Shown one piece after another: positions 63,669 to 64,000 of a stretch of DNA of 64,000 bases; within the stretch, counting starts at the first letter, position 1, and the number at the start of each line of letters is the position of its first letter. The notes under the pieces are model-generated. The model had not been told where the DNA came from. It saw nothing but the letters and a program-made list of their open reading frames with translations, and did no database searches. Source of the DNA: Lachnospiraceae bacterium (GTDB taxonomy: Bacteria; Bacillota; Clostridia; Lachnospirales; Lachnospiraceae); the NCBI GenBank assembly GCA_017634065.1, contig JAGBOC010000019.1, positions 88,647 to 152,646 on the forward strand, read 5' to 3'. A program made the position numbers and the translations under genes.

Positions 63669-63770
63669 ATGAGAGATTCTAAAGATAACTACTATAATGA
63701 TAGTAATGAATATGTATATAATGAGGGGTTTTTAACCAAATACTCTAATAATAAAACTGGTTGTATTTAA
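63669..63770 (+). CDS. Small peptide gene, 33 residues, unknown
   Basis: ATG 63669 follows AGGTGAGGG at normal spacing. The peptide is polar, with many Asn, Tyr and Asp, and ends in SNNKTGCI with a single Cys next to last. A promoter precedes and a strong terminator follows at once, so it is a complete transcription unit. No signal peptide is present. It might be a signalling or modified peptide precursor, but nothing in the sequence proves translation. No maturation enzyme is adjacent in the window. Confidence 0.55.
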   Translation: MRDSKDNYYNDSNEYVYNEGFLTKYSNNKTGCI

Positions 63771-63802
63771 GTCAGCAATATATTTATATGCTGACTTTTT
63801 TA
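63771..63802 (+). terminator. Rho-independent terminator after the small peptide gene
   Basis: GTCAGCA (63771-63777) and TGCTGAC (63789-63795) form a stem, followed by seven T. The stop codon of the peptide abuts the stem. Confidence 0.9.
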
Positions 63803-63820
63803 TTTTGTCAAAAGACAAAA
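63803..63820. repeat. Perfect inverted repeat upstream of the last gene
   Basis: TTTTGTC-AAAA-GACAAAA. It lies about 85 bases before the start of the secreted protein gene and could be an operator or part of the preceding terminator region. Confidence 0.45.
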
Positions 63821-63905
63821 TGCTTTTGATGTGAAATGAATTATAAAAATGAGATTTACGAAAGCCGTTTATGATATAGGTGCATAAGCACAGTGGAGGA
63901 CGAAT

Positions 63906-64000
63906 ATGAAAAAGATAATTGCAATTATTTTGATGGTGTCTATGATTTTCACGACAGGAGGTTTTGCTGTACTTGCAGAATCTATTTCTGATGTCATAGA
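63906..64000 (+). CDS. Secreted protein, 3' end outside window
   Basis: GTGGAGGACG precedes ATG 63906. The visible 31 residues are a typical signal peptide (MKKIIAIILMVSMIFTTGG, then FAVLAES with a likely cleavage near VLA). The rest lies beyond the window, so no function can be given. Upstream TATGAT at 63870-63875 may be its -10; no good -35 is seen. Confidence 0.75.
   Translation, partial: MKKIIAIILMVSMIFTTGGFAVLAESISDVI

Noticed and set aside
1-64000. tRNA, rRNA or CRISPR arrays
   Set aside because: No cloverleaf with a TTCGA-type arm, no rRNA-like stretch and no regular repeat-spacer series was found by reading.

Overview
The window is a gene-dense, AT-rich stretch (roughly one third G+C by eye) of a low-G+C Firmicute chromosome. 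PolC, tig-clpP-clpX, the MreB/RecD2/ComF order, HemZ, YitT, an archaeal-type ProRS and DUF6273 lipoproteins all point to Clostridia, most likely Lachnospiraceae or a near relative. Most of it is housekeeping. I saw no rRNA, tRNA, CRISPR array, insertion sequence or prophage, and no gene-free gap longer than about 300 bases.

Layout. 1-6248: RND efflux operon (adaptor, cut by the window edge; permease; two TolC-like proteins). 6262-7701: proS. 7806-14611: cca-pgm-mreB-recD2-comF operon, starting from a promoter that appears to give a leaderless mRNA. 14705-16967: radical-SAM PflX-like gene, then yitT and folA on the minus strand. 17022-26722: rseP-polC-hemZ-ABC-F operon. 26853-28488: an abundant-looking secreted protein, then rplM-rpsI behind a structured leader. 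28610-35656: lipoprotein, glmS, copper ATPase and a DUF6273 lipoprotein. 35742-40550: SGNH hydrolase, greA, glycyl-tRNA synthetase, and a DUF1538 membrane protein with two PII-like proteins. 40673-50207: secreted GPG-motif protein, tig-clpP-clpX, two small unknowns, ftsH, and a DD-carboxypeptidase-like protein without catalytic residues. 50231-56185: pckA, an anchored surface protein, rho, a chagasin-type inhibitor lipoprotein and a cell-wall-repeat protein. 56285-62124: defence island with a FokI-like type IIS restriction-modification system (two separate methylases plus nuclease), followed by a TIR-domain protein translationally coupled to a PP2C-type phosphatase. 62196-64000: cysteine desulfidase, a 33-residue peptide gene forming its own transcription unit, and the start of another secreted protein.

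Most notable observations: (1) the TIR plus PP2C gene pair beside a FokI-like system, the best candidate for an undescribed defence module; (2) PolC whose DnaQ-like proofreading domain has lost all five DEDDh residues; (3) five promoters placed so that transcription should start at or within a few bases of the start codon, two of them interleaved and divergent; (4) an identical 17-base direct-repeat element upstream of two distant genes for exported proteins; (5) a CopA-CopZ fusion that keeps an internal ribosome binding site; (6) a DUF1538 transporter candidate with two PII-like regulators; (7) an inactive penicillin-binding-protein-like wall protein; (8) a Shine-Dalgarno/hairpin/start arrangement shared by clpP and the inhibitor gene.
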